From the NCBI GenBank assembly GCA_030429835.1, contig JAUIGC010000001.1:60082-124081 (forward strand): DNA of 64,000 bases, written 5' to 3'. Origin of the DNA: Bacteroidia bacterium. GTDB taxonomy: Bacteria > Bacteroidota > Bacteroidia > Flavobacteriales > Flavobacteriaceae. This document shows positions 1 through 8,820 of this stretch, piece after piece; positions within the stretch are counted from its first letter, which is position 1; the number at the start of each line of letters is the position of its first letter. The notes below the pieces were generated by a model. The model searched no databases and had not been told where the DNA came from. It saw only the letters and a program-made list of their open reading frames with translations. Both the position numbers and the translations under genes were made by a program.

Positions 1-1375
1 CGACCAGTTGGGGGATTCCATACTTATCCTTTAAATTGTCGTGCAAGCGAACATGATTACTTTCAATAGGTACACATTCCCCCATCATCCAAGTACTGAC
101 GTGCCAATTATCCCATTTCGGCTTAAGGATATTCTCCCGCAATTCATCACCAATAATACCCTCTGTTTCCGTTTTTCTTCCCCTACTTCCGGAAACTCCA
201 ATGGCATACCCTCGTAAGAAGTCAGTCTCTTGCTTAAAAACATTTCTAAATCTTGGCATATAAGCATGACTTGGGTTTCCTCCATCGGTCGTTTTGTCCT
301 TAAACCCTTCATATTCCGCATTTGCCTTTCCTCGGTAATTATGCCAAGTAATGTATTTACCTAATAATCCATTATCATTACCTAAACCATCCGGAAATCT
401 CTCTGAGGTGGAATTCAGAAGAATTGCATTGGAATTGAAGGTGGAGGCATTGACAAAAATTATTTTTGAATAAAATTCAATCATTTCACCTGTCGTAGAA
501 TCAATAACCCGTACGCCAGTTGCCTTACCCCTTTTTCTTTTTTTATTGTTATGAATAATGGAATGTACGACCGAATTGGGTCTCATCGTAAGATTGCCAC
601 TTTTTTCAGCCCAGGGAAGTGTAGTTGAGTTGCTACTAAAATAACCTCCATAATTGCATCCCCGGTTGCACATGCGCTGATTTACACATTTAATTCTTCC
701 TTGAGCTCTGTGAAGGGGTTGAGGGTCGGTTAAATGAGCACACCTAGCTTGAATTAAATGTCTGTCATTACCGTAATTTTGCTTTAAGCTTTCCTTAAAA
801 TATCGCTCTATACAACTTAATTCAAAACCTGGCATGGTAATACTATCTGGTAATTCCGGAAGTCCATCGTTACCACCGGCCACACCGGCAAAGCGCTCAA
901 CATGGTCGTACCAAGGGGCTAAATCCTTATATCGAATGGGCCAATCTACGGCAAAGCCATCTCGGGCGGGACCTTCAAAATCATAATCGCTCCATCGTTG
1001 TGTTTGCCTGGCCCACAAAAGTGATTTCCCACCTACATGGTAGCCTCTAAACCATTGAAATGGCTTTTCTTGAACATATTCTTGTTCATCGTCCTTCATT
1101 TGCCAATGTAAAGTCGATTCGTTGAGCCTTCTTGCGTTTTCATGGTTAACTCTTTTTTCCAAAGGCACGGTACCTCTGTACTCAAAATCCCAAGGCGCTT
1201 TTGAAGCTGTTGGGTAATCAAGTATATGCTTTACATCCCTTCCACGTTCTAGCACCAAAGTTTTGAGACCTTTTTCACAAAATTCCTTGGCCGCCCAGCC
1301 GCCGGTTGCTCCTGAACCAATGACAATTGCATCGTAGGTTCTTTTCTTTTCTGAGTCTATTGCTAAATGTGCCAT
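1..1375 (-). CDS. GMC-family FAD-dependent oxidoreductase (partial, 3' end outside window)
   Basis: This reading frame is absent from the ORF track because it runs off the left edge; I translated it from the ATG at 1375. Near the N-terminus it has a dinucleotide-binding glycine motif (GSGATGG, residues 20-26) followed by LVLERG, as in FAD-binding GMC oxidoreductases. Further on there is a cysteine-containing stretch, CNRGCNYGGY. About 458 codons are visible and the C-terminal catalytic part is missing. Only 1 nt separates it from the upstream subunit-3-like gene, so the two form an operon. GMC large subunits of this kind oxidise sugars or glycosides in the periplasm. It has no signal peptide of its own, so export with the Tat-tagged partner is inferred. 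The exact substrate is unknown; a glycoside 3-dehydrogenase role is suggested by the DUF1080 neighbours. Confidence 0.9.
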   Translation of the reverse strand, partial: MAHLAIDSEKKRTYDAIVIGSGATGGWAAKEFCEKGLKTLVLERGRDVKHILDYPTASKAPWDFEYRGTVPLEKRVNHENARRLNESTLHWQMKDDEQEYVQEKPFQWFRGYHVGGKSLLWARQTQRWSDYDFEGPARDGFAVDWPIRYKDLAPWYDHVERFAGVAGGNDGLPELPDSITMPGFELSCIERYFKESLKQNYGNDRHLIQARCAHLTDPQPLHRAQGRIKCVNQRMCNRGCNYGGYFSSNSTTLPWAEKSGNLTMRPNSVVHSIIHNNKKRKRGKATGVRVIDSTTGEMIEFYSKIIFVNASTFNSNAILLNSTSERFPDGLGNDNGLLGKYITWHNYRGKANAEYEGFKDKTTDGGNPSHAYMPRFRNVFKQETDFLRGYAIGVSGSRGRKTETEGIIGDELRENILKPKWDNWHVSTWMMGECVPIESNHVRLHDNLKDKYGIPQLV

Positions 1376-1376
1376 C

Positions 1377-1898
1377 TTATACCGTTTCTATTTCAACGCA
1401 GCCATGGTAATATCCCGGTGCCATTTTATACTTAAAATAGGTTGTCATCACCTCCTTCGAAGTTCTAAAACCCCTAATTGTTTCGTTTTTCATAAATTCA
1501 AAGAATTCCCTTTCCAACATATTTACTGCGTTTGATTTCGCCAACAAAATCGATTTGCGTTCATCTGGATTGCAGGAAACAAAAGGTTTCCCAAAGGTTT
1601 CAGAGGCAGATTCATTAAGGTCATTTAACTGCTGTTTAAAACTCTCTTGAATTTCTTTCTCATAACAATCGGCCAATAAGCGCTGAATATATTTGTCCAC
1701 ACCAACCGATAGGGCTCCTATTTGGTCGCCTTGGGGAATTATAGTATCCACTACCGAAGACAGAATCTTTTGATCATCATCCACATACAAGTTGGGTATA
1801 TTCACGTCAGAAGGTCCCCAACCATTCGCCCAAGTGGGCAAGGAAACCAAGCTGAGGGAACCCATCAGCAAATTTTTAAGTGATTTACGTCTATCCAT
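1377..1898 (-). CDS. Gluconate 2-dehydrogenase subunit 3 family protein with Tat signal
   Basis: The 173-aa protein begins with a twin-arginine signal (DRRKSLK, then a hydrophobic stretch ending near PTWA). The mature part resembles the small subunit of membrane-bound flavin sugar dehydrogenases: an early segment, VVDTIIPQGD, and a helical body. This subunit is known to pair with a GMC catalytic subunit and carry it through the Tat system. The GMC gene starts 1 nt downstream on the same strand, which supports that pairing. The cytochrome c at the far end of the locus (21017-21496) could be the electron acceptor; that is inference. Family membership is fairly secure, the substrate is not. Confidence 0.85.
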   Translation of the reverse strand: MDRRKSLKNLLMGSLSLVSLPTWANGWGPSDVNIPNLYVDDDQKILSSVVDTIIPQGDQIGALSVGVDKYIQRLLADCYEKEIQESFKQQLNDLNESASETFGKPFVSCNPDERKSILLAKSNAVNMLEREFFEFMKNETIRGFRTSKEVMTTYFKYKMAPGYYHGCVEIETV

Positions 1899-2151
1899 AA
1901 TAAGAATTAAATTTTTAAACTATTATCTTAAAATTATCAGAATGGTAAATTTTTGCAATTTATACCATGAAGTGCTAAATAAATGGAACCAAATTATCAT
2001 AATCACATAAAATATTGTCATTCACTATTGATTCGGATGAGATAAAATGATTTGCGAATTCTAATACTCCTAAGGGTAGCCATAAAATTGGTTTAGGCGC
2101 ATTTCAATTTGGGAAAATTGATGTTACTTACCAATGGCCAGCAGATAAGTG

Positions 2152-3009
2152 TTAGTCCAAATACTGCATTGGCAATTCCTTTAAGGGCTTTATTCTAATG
2201 TCTTGATAAAATATCTCAGCACCTTCCGCTTGGAGCTGTATTTTACCTTTAGTTAGGGGTATTTCTTGATTGCCTTCACCATATTGTGAAGAATTATACA
2301 GAACCATAACTTTTTTTCCATTAACTACGTGGATGGCAGTACTTCCGAAGCAATAAAGATCAATAGTATTCCATTCCCCACTACGTTTCTCAGCATTTAC
2401 TGATTTACTAGCATGTCTTCCTTGTGGTAGTTTATGTGAAAAGTGAATCAGGTTCCCTGTAGGATCATACATATAATCCCCACCTTTATTACTTACTGGA
2501 ATGTCAAAAGTTGCACCCGCACAACCCCAGTAATCACCTGTGTCTCCTTCCTGAATCTGAAATTCCTGTGATCTCATCCAAAATCCACTATCTGCTCCGT
2601 GCTCACCGACAGCATGATACAGTATGCCACTGTCTCGAGGACTATTTTCTTTTGGAGGATATTTGTTTTTACCCCATTTAAATTTTAAGTGCAGATGATA
2701 ATTTTCAAATTCCTCATGAGTTGAAATTCCGCCAAATCTTTCACCAGAGATATGCAACGTCGGCTTACCTTCCAGTAGGATTATTTTAAAAAGACCATTG
2801 GGATCATTGTTTAAACCCAGTCTTGTTCCGCTAGTCCATTCGCTCCACTCCCCTTTTGTATATTTTGCTCCTATATAAGTATCCCAATTGGACAGGTCCT
2901 TTCCATTCAGTAATAGCTTCCATCCTCCTTGGGAATTTTGGGAAATCAAAATGGAATTGAACAATACAAACAATAGAATCACGGAGCGGATTTTTTTATT
3001 GAATAACAT
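2152..3009 (-). CDS. DUF1080 / 3-keto-disaccharide hydrolase family protein, secreted
   Basis: The track ORF starts at 3048, but the ATG at 3009 puts a normal signal peptide (MLFNKKIRSVILLFVLF, then a cleavage region near LISQ) at the N-terminus, so I prefer it; that gives 285 aa. The mature protein has the typical beta-sandwich pattern of DUF1080: WKLLLNGKDLSNW near the start, then LHLKFKWG, SGILYH and EFQIQEGDTGDYWG. Members of this family hydrolyse 3-keto-glycosides, while others are only predicted carbohydrate binders. Its position beside a GMC dehydrogenase and opposite a second DUF1080 gene favours the 3-keto-glycoside role. It is transcribed away from the redoxin gene at 3264. Confidence 0.85.
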   Translation of the reverse strand: MLFNKKIRSVILLFVLFNSILISQNSQGGWKLLLNGKDLSNWDTYIGAKYTKGEWSEWTSGTRLGLNNDPNGLFKIILLEGKPTLHISGERFGGISTHEEFENYHLHLKFKWGKNKYPPKENSPRDSGILYHAVGEHGADSGFWMRSQEFQIQEGDTGDYWGCAGATFDIPVSNKGGDYMYDPTGNLIHFSHKLPQGRHASKSVNAEKRSGEWNTIDLYCFGSTAIHVVNGKKVMVLYNSSQYGEGNQEIPLTKGKIQLQAEGAEIFYQDIRIKPLKELPMQYLD

Positions 3010-3263
3010 GTTGTGTATAAAAAAGTTAATATTACAATTAAATGTCAATCGATAAAAGCAAGCTTGGCTCCCTTCCTTATTAATTGATAATTTATCTACC
3101 TAAAAAAACAGTATTTCTACCAATACTGGTTCGATTAATTCTTAAACTTAAATTTTTATTAGGAACAACAATAAAAATTCATCACTCCTAAAATTTTCGA
3201 ACTCTTATAATTTTTTCATTTAGTATTAAAACTATTCATGTACATTAAATAAAATAACCTCTT

Positions 3264-4493
3264 ATGACAAATTTTTATAAATTCTTTAAATTAAAATTGA
3301 GTGCCTCCTTCATATGTTCTTGCTTAATTATGTTTACAATTATATCCTGTAAAGAAAAGCGAAAGGACATACAAGAAATGGAAAAGGTGGCCGTGGCAGA
3401 TACACCTTTCTTCAAACCCAATCCACAATTCATTGAGAAAGTAGAGGTAAACAAATTGGAATTAGGGCAACCCGCACCCGATTTTAATCTCCCGGGAATT
3501 GATGGAAAATTTCACAATCTGGCCGAATACACCTCGGAAGTGTTAGTTATTTTGTTCACATGTAACCATTGTCCGACGGCCCAGGCCTATGAAGATCGGG
3601 TGATTGCATTTGTTGACGACTATAGTGATAAAGATGTGCAGTTGGTGGCCATATCGCCTAATAGTCCAATTGCCGTTCAATTGGAGGAATTAGGCTATAC
3701 AGACTTGAGCGATAGTTTCGAAGAAATGAAGATTAGGGCAGAAGACAAGAAATACAATTTTCCATATTTATATGATGGGGACACGCAGTCGGTCTCATTG
3801 AAATATGGTCCAGTCGCAACGCCTCATGCATTCGTTTTCGATAAAGACAGAATTTTACAATATGTAGGACGGTTGGATAGCATCGAGAAACCGGGTTCTG
3901 CCAACGCTGAGGACTTACGGCTTGCCGTAGACGCGTTGCTTCAAGGAAAGAACCCAGAAGTGTCCATCACCAAAACATTTGGTTGTTCAACAAAATGGGG
4001 ATGGAAATCCCAAAACCATGAGAGGTTGGATGCAGCTTGGGCCGAAAATCCCGTGGAAGTTTTACAAGTGAACAATGAAAAAATAAAAGACATATTGGCC
4101 AATGATGATTCCAACAAATTACGCTTATTGAATATTTGGGCAACTTGGTGCGGTCCATGTAGGATTGAATACCCTGAATTCATTAATGTCCATCGTATGT
4201 ATAAAGAGCGGGATTTCGAATTTGTTTCCCTATCTGCAGACAAGCCATCAAGTGAGGATAAAGTCCTTGAATTTTTAGAAAGTAGAAATTCTTCAGTTAA
4301 AAACTATATTTACGCAAGCGAAGATAAATACGCCTTGATTGAGGCTATTGACCCCCATTGGAATGGTGCACTGCCGTATACCCTCCTGATAGAACCTGGA
4401 GGTAACATAATCTGGACCCATCAAGGAGAGGTGGACTTTGCCCAACTAAAAAAGAAAATCGTAGAACATAAACTTATCGGTCGCTATTTTTAA
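3264..4493 (+). CDS. Double thioredoxin-fold lipoprotein (peroxiredoxin-like plus thioredoxin domain)
   Basis: The 409-aa protein starts with a lipoprotein-type signal (hydrophobic stretch, then TIISC followed by charged residues). It carries two redox domains. The first (about residues 65-225) begins GQPAPDFNLPG and has a Cys-x-x-Cys centre, CNHCPTA, with the cysteines at residues 100 and 103. The second (about 260-400) has the classic WCGPC motif at 295-299 after NIWAT. Such proteins act on disulfides or thiols on the periplasmic face of a membrane. Two redox centres in one chain may pass electrons between domains, which is inference. It stands alone, 90 nt upstream of the hybrid regulator and on the same strand, so it may or may not belong to the sugar locus. 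Confidence 0.85.
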   Translation: MTNFYKFFKLKLSASFICSCLIMFTIISCKEKRKDIQEMEKVAVADTPFFKPNPQFIEKVEVNKLELGQPAPDFNLPGIDGKFHNLAEYTSEVLVILFTCNHCPTAQAYEDRVIAFVDDYSDKDVQLVAISPNSPIAVQLEELGYTDLSDSFEEMKIRAEDKKYNFPYLYDGDTQSVSLKYGPVATPHAFVFDKDRILQYVGRLDSIEKPGSANAEDLRLAVDALLQGKNPEVSITKTFGCSTKWGWKSQNHERLDAAWAENPVEVLQVNNEKIKDILANDDSNKLRLLNIWATWCGPCRIEYPEFINVHRMYKERDFEFVSLSADKPSSEDKVLEFLESRNSSVKNYIYASEDKYALIEAIDPHWNGALPYTLLIEPGGNIIWTHQGEVDFAQLKKKIVEHKLIGRYF

Positions 4494-4582
4494 TCCATCA
4501 CGCAATAAATCGGAAACTATTTTTCTTATGAGAATTTAAAACATAGTAAAAGCGGAGCGTTGACTCACTTTGAAAATCAATT

Positions 4583-7500
4583 ATGACGAGATTATTTGTT
4601 TTTTTCATATTAATCACCTTATCAACTTGGACCTTTGCACAGGATTTAAATTTTCAGAAATATGGTGTTAGCGAAGGTCTGAGCAGTAATACGGTGTTTT
4701 CCACTGTTGAGGACAAAGATGGATTCATTTGGATTTCAACTGAGGAAGGCGTTGATCGTTTTGATGGATTACTTTTTAAACATTACGACCTCCCAAATCT
4801 GTACGAATATCGCACCGTAAAAGATGTGGAATACTATTTAAGGATAGATTCCAAAAACCAATTATGGCTCATTACATTGGGGGGGCTATTATATAAGTTC
4901 GATGCAAAAAAGGATGAATTCGTCTTGTTCCAAAAAATAAAAGATGAATCAAATCAAACCTTGATTACTTTTTACATAGACCACAATGACGACTTATGGT
5001 TTGGGATGCAAAATGGGGTGCTCATCTTTAATCCAAAAACTAAGGAGTTTGGTAATTTACCAAAAGTGCAGTATCAAACATCTGCCATAGTTCAAGATGT
5101 TGGGAATCGTTATTATTTAGGGACTAGCGATGGCATATTGGTATTGGACGATCAAAAAAAGTTATTGTATAATTTACTTGATTTAACTTCCTTTAAAGAC
5201 ACAGGTCTCAAGGGATCCTATATTGGATCTCTTTACGTGGATGAGCAAAACGACCGTTTGTGGATTGGAGCAAATAAACTGGGACTTTGCGCCTTCAATC
5301 TCATTAATTTTGACTTTATCCGGCCAGAAGGGTTAGGAAACTTCAAAGGACTAAAAATTAAGAGTTTCGAACGATTTTCGGATCATGAGGTCATAATTGG
5401 AATTGATGGGGAAGGCCTACTCATCTGGGATCTGGATAAGCAAGTTATTTCACGGGAAATTAAGGACGATGACAACAAACTTGGTTCATTAAGTTCGCTC
5501 TCCGTGCAACAGGTTTTTCGTAACAGCACTGGTGTTTTCTTTATATCAACATGGCGTGGTGGCTTAAATGTGTACAGTCCTGGCAAACTAAATTTTCACT
5601 CGATAGAGCATTACCCAATAGGTAGTAATTCCCTTAGGAATAATGTGGTCATGATGTTGGAGGAAATATCCACTGGAATTATTGGTTTTGGTACTGACAA
5701 AGGATTAAGTATCTGGAACAAAATGGATAATTCTTGGGCCAATGTCGATATTGAGGGTGGGGATGAAATACATATGTCAAATTCGAGATCGATGGCGGTT
5801 GATCGTGATGGTAATATTTGGTCAACTTCCTACACAGATTCGTTGGTACTATTCAAGCAAAACAAACAGGATACTTTTTATAGTACCAAAGATTTCCACG
5901 ATACCTTGAAAGAAATCGATGTAATGGAGGTATATACAGATCTTGGTGATTTGGTTTGGATAAGTAATGATGACAAAAAAAGGGTTTATTACTATTCACT
6001 AAGCCGAAAAGAGGTGGGGTACTACAATTTTTTTGTAGATAATGTGCAGGCCATGTTGGCTTTTGGAGACGACCGACTTGCGGTTGGTACTGCCACTGGT
6101 CTTGAACTTATCGATACAAAAAAAGATTCCCTAGTCGACATGGAAATAATCAATTCTTCTAGGCTCAAAACCGCAATGATATCCAGTTTGGCCCTCGACG
6201 CTAACAAGCAGCTTTGGGTGGGTACCAGATATGAGGGATTGTTCATAATTAATTTTTTTAAGAATACCCTGACCCGATTGACTGCCCAGGACGGTCTATT
6301 ATCCAATCGCATTTTTGCATTAGTCAATGATTCCGACAACATGTGGGTGAGTACTTCCAAAGGAATTTCTAGAATAGACAATAAAAATGGTATAAGCAAT
6401 TTCACGGAATCCGATGGCTTAATATCCGTGGATTTTAATTATAATGCCGCACTTAGGGACTCGGACGGTCAACTCTATTTTGGAACCAACGAAGGTGTTG
6501 TGACCTTTAATCCAAAGGAAATAAATCCGGTATTGTCAAAAAAACATTTGGTATTCGATGAATTTTATTTGAATCACAAAAAAGTACTTTCAAATTCGGG
6601 CTCACCCCTTTCAAAACCAATCAATGAAACGGAATTCATAGAATTAAGACATAACCAGAATTCATTTTCAATTGTCTTTTCAAGCATTGATTTTTTACAT
6701 TCCGACCAAGGAAATTTTCAATGGAAATTAGAGAATTTTGATGATGCTTGGGTTTCTGGTCATGGAGAGAATTCCATGGCTAGCTATACGAATATAAATC
6801 CAGGAAATTATATTTTCCGACTTAGGATGTTGGGCCAAAAAGGACAACCTATCGCCCCGGAAAAACATTTGAAGATGGTGGTGCTTCCTCCGTTTTGGAG
6901 GACCACCTGGGCTTTTATCATTTATTCTATAGTTGGGTTAATCATCATTTTGTTTTTATCTTATGCCAATGGTCTCAGAATAAAGAGTAAACACACAAAG
7001 GAGAAATTACATTATCTAGTAAATATGGCACATGAGGTGAAAACACCCTTAATGCTAATAACGGCGCCGCTTACAGATGTTTTGAAAAATAATAGCGTCG
7101 ATACTGCGATGCGCCAAGGTATTCAAATTGCACTTAAAAATGCCGATTTATTGCATAGGCAAATGGTACAATTTCTTGATTTTAGACGACTGGATGCCCA
7201 ACAGAAGGATTTGACTCTGGAACCTATTGACGTCATAAAATTATTGAAGGACAAAATGTTTGCTTTTAAAGTGCTGGCCGATAAAAAAAACATAGATTTT
7301 TCCTTTGAAACCACCTTTGATATTCTGTTGGTCAAAACAAATGAAAAAGTAGTTGATAAAGTAGTTAGTAATCTGATCTCAAATGCTATAAAATATACAA
7401 AACCGGATGGAAAAATTGTCGTCGATTTATGTCTTGAAAATAACGATTGCATCATTCGGATAAAGGATACGGGAATAGGGATTCCCATAAGCCAGAGAAA

Positions 7501-8524
7501 AAAGATTTTTCAGCTTTTTTACCGATCTCCGGAAGCTATGAAATCAGGAAGTATGGGAAGTGGAATAGGTCTAGTATTGGCTAGTGATCTAGCAAAATTA
7601 ATCAAGGGAAAGGTAAAACTTTCCGAATCCTCCTCGAAAGGTTCAATTTTCTCCTTTTCTTTCCCTTATAAAAAAGTCGACGATTTAGACAATGGCACAG
7701 AACTAAGCGACTTTCTCGAATTTTCTGAAGATGTAATTGCTCTTCCCTCCAGAGCCAGGGTTTTATTGGTGGAGGATAATGAAGATTTCATTGGGTATAC
7801 CAAAAACCAGTTAAGCCATCAATATAGCGTTACCACGGCATCCAATGGACATATTGCTTTAGAAATTTTAAGAAAAGAAGCCTATGATATTGTTATTAGT
7901 GATATCATGATGCCCAGGATGAACGGTCGACAATTGTGCATGAATTTAAAAAACAATTTCGAAACCTGTCATATCCCTGTGATTTTATTGACTGGGCTTG
8001 GATCAAAGGAGCACATATTGGAAGGCCTCGAGTGCGGTGCCGATGATTATATTGTAAAACCTTACGACTATGAATTGTTGAATAGTAAAATTGAGACTTT
8101 ACTTCAAAATAGAACCTTTCTAAAGCGAAAGTTCCTTTTTCATGATGTGAATGAGGGAGAAATTGAATTCTCCAATAAGCTTGATGAAGAATTCATCAGT
8201 AAAATCACGCAATTTGTAAATGACAATATAAGCGATGTCAATATTTCTCCAAAGGACCTCTGTGAACATATGGGAATGAGCCGTACTTCTTTCTATAATA
8301 AGTTGAAGGTGTTGATGGATATATCGCCCAACGAATTCATTCGTACCATCCGATTGAAAAAAGGAAGGTCCCTCCTATTGAAAAATAGCTATAATGTGAG
8401 TGAGGTTGCCTATAATGTTGGTTTTTCGGATGCCAAATATTTTGGAACACTGTTCAAGAAGTATTATGGCCAGAATCCTTCAACGTTTATAGCGGAAAAA
8501 AGAAAATTCGCTTCTAAATTCTAG
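4583..8524 (+). CDS. Hybrid two-component system sensor/regulator (one-piece, AraC output)
   Basis: This 1313-aa protein has a signal peptide (to about residue 19) and a periplasmic sensor made of Reg_prop beta-propeller repeats, such as GLSSNTVFSTVEDKDGFIWIST. A Y_Y_Y domain follows, then a membrane helix near residue 775 (TTWAFIIYSIVGLIIILF). The cytoplasmic part has a HisKA box (MAHEVKTPL, His817), ATPase motifs NLISNAIKYT, DTGIGIP and GSGIGL, a receiver domain (LLVEDNEDF, phospho-acceptor Asp1107 in DIMMPRMNG) and a C-terminal AraC helix-turn-helix (VSEVAYNVGFSDAKYFGTLFKKYYG). All key residues are present. Such regulators sense a sugar in the periplasm and switch on the adjacent SusC/SusD operon, here about 300 nt downstream. 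The ligand cannot be read from the sequence. Confidence 0.97.
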   Translation: MTRLFVFFILITLSTWTFAQDLNFQKYGVSEGLSSNTVFSTVEDKDGFIWISTEEGVDRFDGLLFKHYDLPNLYEYRTVKDVEYYLRIDSKNQLWLITLGGLLYKFDAKKDEFVLFQKIKDESNQTLITFYIDHNDDLWFGMQNGVLIFNPKTKEFGNLPKVQYQTSAIVQDVGNRYYLGTSDGILVLDDQKKLLYNLLDLTSFKDTGLKGSYIGSLYVDEQNDRLWIGANKLGLCAFNLINFDFIRPEGLGNFKGLKIKSFERFSDHEVIIGIDGEGLLIWDLDKQVISREIKDDDNKLGSLSSLSVQQVFRNSTGVFFISTWRGGLNVYSPGKLNFHSIEHYPIGSNSLRNNVVMMLEEISTGIIGFGTDKGLSIWNKMDNSWANVDIEGGDEIHMSNSRSMAVDRDGNIWSTSYTDSLVLFKQNKQDTFYSTKDFHDTLKEIDVMEVYTDLGDLVWISNDDKKRVYYYSLSRKEVGYYNFFVDNVQAMLAFGDDRLAVGTATGLELIDTKKDSLVDMEIINSSRLKTAMISSLALDANKQLWVGTRYEGLFIINFFKNTLTRLTAQDGLLSNRIFALVNDSDNMWVSTSKGISRIDNKNGISNFTESDGLISVDFNYNAALRDSDGQLYFGTNEGVVTFNPKEINPVLSKKHLVFDEFYLNHKKVLSNSGSPLSKPINETEFIELRHNQNSFSIVFSSIDFLHSDQGNFQWKLENFDDAWVSGHGENSMASYTNINPGNYIFRLRMLGQKGQPIAPEKHLKMVVLPPFWRTTWAFIIYSIVGLIIILFLSYANGLRIKSKHTKEKLHYLVNMAHEVKTPLMLITAPLTDVLKNNSVDTAMRQGIQIALKNADLLHRQMVQFLDFRRLDAQQKDLTLEPIDVIKLLKDKMFAFKVLADKKNIDFSFETTFDILLVKTNEKVVDKVVSNLISNAIKYTKPDGKIVVDLCLENNDCIIRIKDTGIGIPISQRKKIFQLFYRSPEAMKSGSMGSGIGLVLASDLAKLIKGKVKLSESSSKGSIFSFSFPYKKVDDLDNGTELSDFLEFSEDVIALPSRARVLLVEDNEDFIGYTKNQLSHQYSVTTASNGHIALEILRKEAYDIVISDIMMPRMNGRQLCMNLKNNFETCHIPVILLTGLGSKEHILEGLECGADDYIVKPYDYELLNSKIETLLQNRTFLKRKFLFHDVNEGEIEFSNKLDEEFISKITQFVNDNISDVNISPKDLCEHMGMSRTSFYNKLKVLMDISPNEFIRTIRLKKGRSLLLKNSYNVSEVAYNVGFSDAKYFGTLFKKYYGQNPSTFIAEKRKFASKF

Positions 8525-8820
8525 AAGTGCCAACCCATTTTTGCGTTCAGTTTTTAAAGACAATTTGTCTACACTGATTATACTTTCACAACTATCTTAA
8601 TATTTTCACTACAAAAAATTTAATGTATTGAAATATAAATAGTTACATCTCAAAAATGTCGATTGATAGTTTTTCAACCATTAAAAACAGTAAATCGACC
8701 TCGTCAGTTCAAAGCGTCCATACCTTCATCCATGAAAATGATTCAATTACATCTCTCTAAAATCTATGGAGTATGTGCTTCCCATTTTCTAAAATAGTCA
8801 ACTAACTAAATTATCAAACA

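Noticed and set aside
1792-2010. Plus-strand 72-aa ORF opposite the Tat-tagged subunit gene
   Set aside because: Its first half is antisense to a well-supported gene and its second half is AT-rich intergenic DNA.
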